Shown here one piece after another: positions 63,348 through 64,000 of a stretch of DNA of 64,000 bases (positions are counted from its first letter, which is position 1; every line of letters begins with the position of its first letter). The DNA is from Gammaproteobacteria bacterium AqS3 (lineage in GTDB: Bacteria > Pseudomonadota > Gammaproteobacteria > MEIF01 > AqS3), in NCBI GenBank assembly GCA_001750645.1, contig MEIF01000004.1, positions 1-64,000 of the forward strand, in the 5' to 3' direction. The notes below the pieces were generated by a model. That model had not been told where the DNA came from and did no database searches. It saw nothing but the letters and a program-made list of their open reading frames with translations. A program made the translations under genes and the position numbers.

Positions 63348-64000
63348 GGTTCGCCCTCAGTAGCTTGAAGTTTTTGATTATCTGAATGTCTAAATCTTTT
63401 CCCTCATTTTGCAAGGTGCCCCATTCTTTCGATAACCGGGTCATTTTTTCATCGTATGCCTCTTCTTCTTTTTCTTGAGGGGGTGCCATTCCAACATATC
63501 TTCCCGGATGTAATAAATAGTCATTCTTTTCAATATCTTCCAGAGAGGCTGCTTTGCAGAATCCTTTTATGTTCCGGTGGTCTTCGCTGGTTCTCCATAC
63601 CTGCACAGTATTTTTGATTTTAGCTATATCATCATCATCAAGGGATCGAAGAAAAGGGGTTTGCATGGAACCCAGCCTGCGGGCATCAATGAACAAAGTT
63701 TCACCGCGGCGATCACGGCCGTTGGCAGTTTTATCTTTGGTGAGGATCCATAAACACACTGGGGCGCCAGTATTTAGATAAATTTTATCAGGCAGAGTAA
63801 TTATTATTTCGACTGCATCACTATTGATCATTGACTTGCGAATTTTTCTTTCATTATCAGGACGAATAATTAAGGAACGGTTGCTCAGTACCACACCTGC
63901 CTGTCCATTTGGTCGAAGCTTCCAAAAAATATGTTGTAGCCAGGCATAATCAGTATTATTCAATGACGGCCGACCGAATTGCCAGCGCGGGTTATCTTCG
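63340..64000 (-). CDS. hsdM: Type I DNA methyltransferase subunit M (module 2), partial
   Basis: The C-terminal 219 codons of a second HsdM; the frame stays open to the right window edge. NPRWQFGRPSLNNTDYAWLQHIFWKLRPNGQAG aligns with hsdM1 of module 1 (as separate short blocks), as do ETLFIDARRLGSMQT, NIKGFCKAASLEDIEKNDYLLHPGRYVG and the helical tail. The catalytic motifs lie outside the window. Divergence from hsdM1 suggests separate origin or an old duplication rather than a recent copy. Stop overlaps the HepT-like start by eight bases. Confidence 0.92.
   Translation of the reverse strand, partial: EDNPRWQFGRPSLNNTDYAWLQHIFWKLRPNGQAGVVLSNRSLIIRPDNERKIRKSMINSDAVEIIITLPDKIYLNTGAPVCLWILTKDKTANGRDRRGETLFIDARRLGSMQTPFLRSLDDDDIAKIKNTVQVWRTSEDHRNIKGFCKAASLEDIEKNDYLLHPGRYVGMAPPQEKEEEAYDEKMTRLSKEWGTLQNEGKDLDIQIIKNFKLLRANHD

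Overview
The window is a stretch of a high-GC gammaproteobacterial chromosome. This is inferred from rpoH, an ilv(large)-ilv(small)-ilvC-pssA run of the kind found in pseudomonads, gatCAB, a gshA of the gammaproteobacterial type, ATP-dependent pckA and a MotA/MotB-like defence system. GTG and TTG starts and 1-4 bp gene overlaps are very common. I cannot name the genus. Two regions stand apart from the housekeeping background: a 16 kb surface-protein gene at the left, and an AT-richer defence island from about 45.4 kb to the right edge.

Region by region. 1-1.03 kb: dapC-like aminotransferase, cut by the window edge. 1.4-17.3 kb: one giant secreted protein of about 5300 residues, with five blocks (a four-cysteine module plus three beta-sandwich repeats), then about 22 more repeats and a C-terminal outer-membrane barrel. 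17.6-20.1 kb: MAPEG-like protein, rsmD, hemD and a convergent membrane protein. 20.15-21.7 kb: gene-poor DNA with a degenerate tRNA-like element and an initiator tRNA-Met followed by a terminator. 21.7-24.6 kb: rpoH, a Sco-family protein, a retropepsin-like protease and two related small tail-anchored proteins. 24.7-27.9 kb: gatCAB on the minus strand, divergent from an HD-domain protein that looks like the tail half of a CCA-adding enzyme and is followed by a long coiled-coil periplasmic protein. 31.5-37.6 kb: ilv genes, pssA, a TauE/SafE exporter and a DUF2332 protein. 37.6-39.3 kb: a hypothetical gene and two tandem FKBP isomerases. 39.5-45.4 kb: pckA, gshA, a quinone oxidoreductase and glmS.

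The defence island starts 24 bp after the glmS stop codon, at the classical attTn7 position, although no Tn7 end or transposase gene is visible. It holds a type II Zorya set (zorA, zorB, zorE), a GIY-YIG protein, four membrane-anchored MORN-repeat proteins, a PD-(D/E)XK protein, a small membrane protein and a large type I restriction-modification locus.

The most unusual find is in that locus. Read right to left it is hsdM2 / HepT-like HEPN / MNT nucleotidyltransferase fused to HsdS / hsdM1 / HEPN paralogue / hsdS1 / hsdR. A complete MntA-HepT type toxin-antitoxin pair (GSx10DxD and Rx4HxY motifs) is built into a restriction operon, with the antitoxin enzyme fused to the DNA-specificity subunit. 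In addition, hsdS1 is interrupted at a run of eight G/C pairs where one extra base would restore a full-length subunit, the signature of phase-variable specificity.
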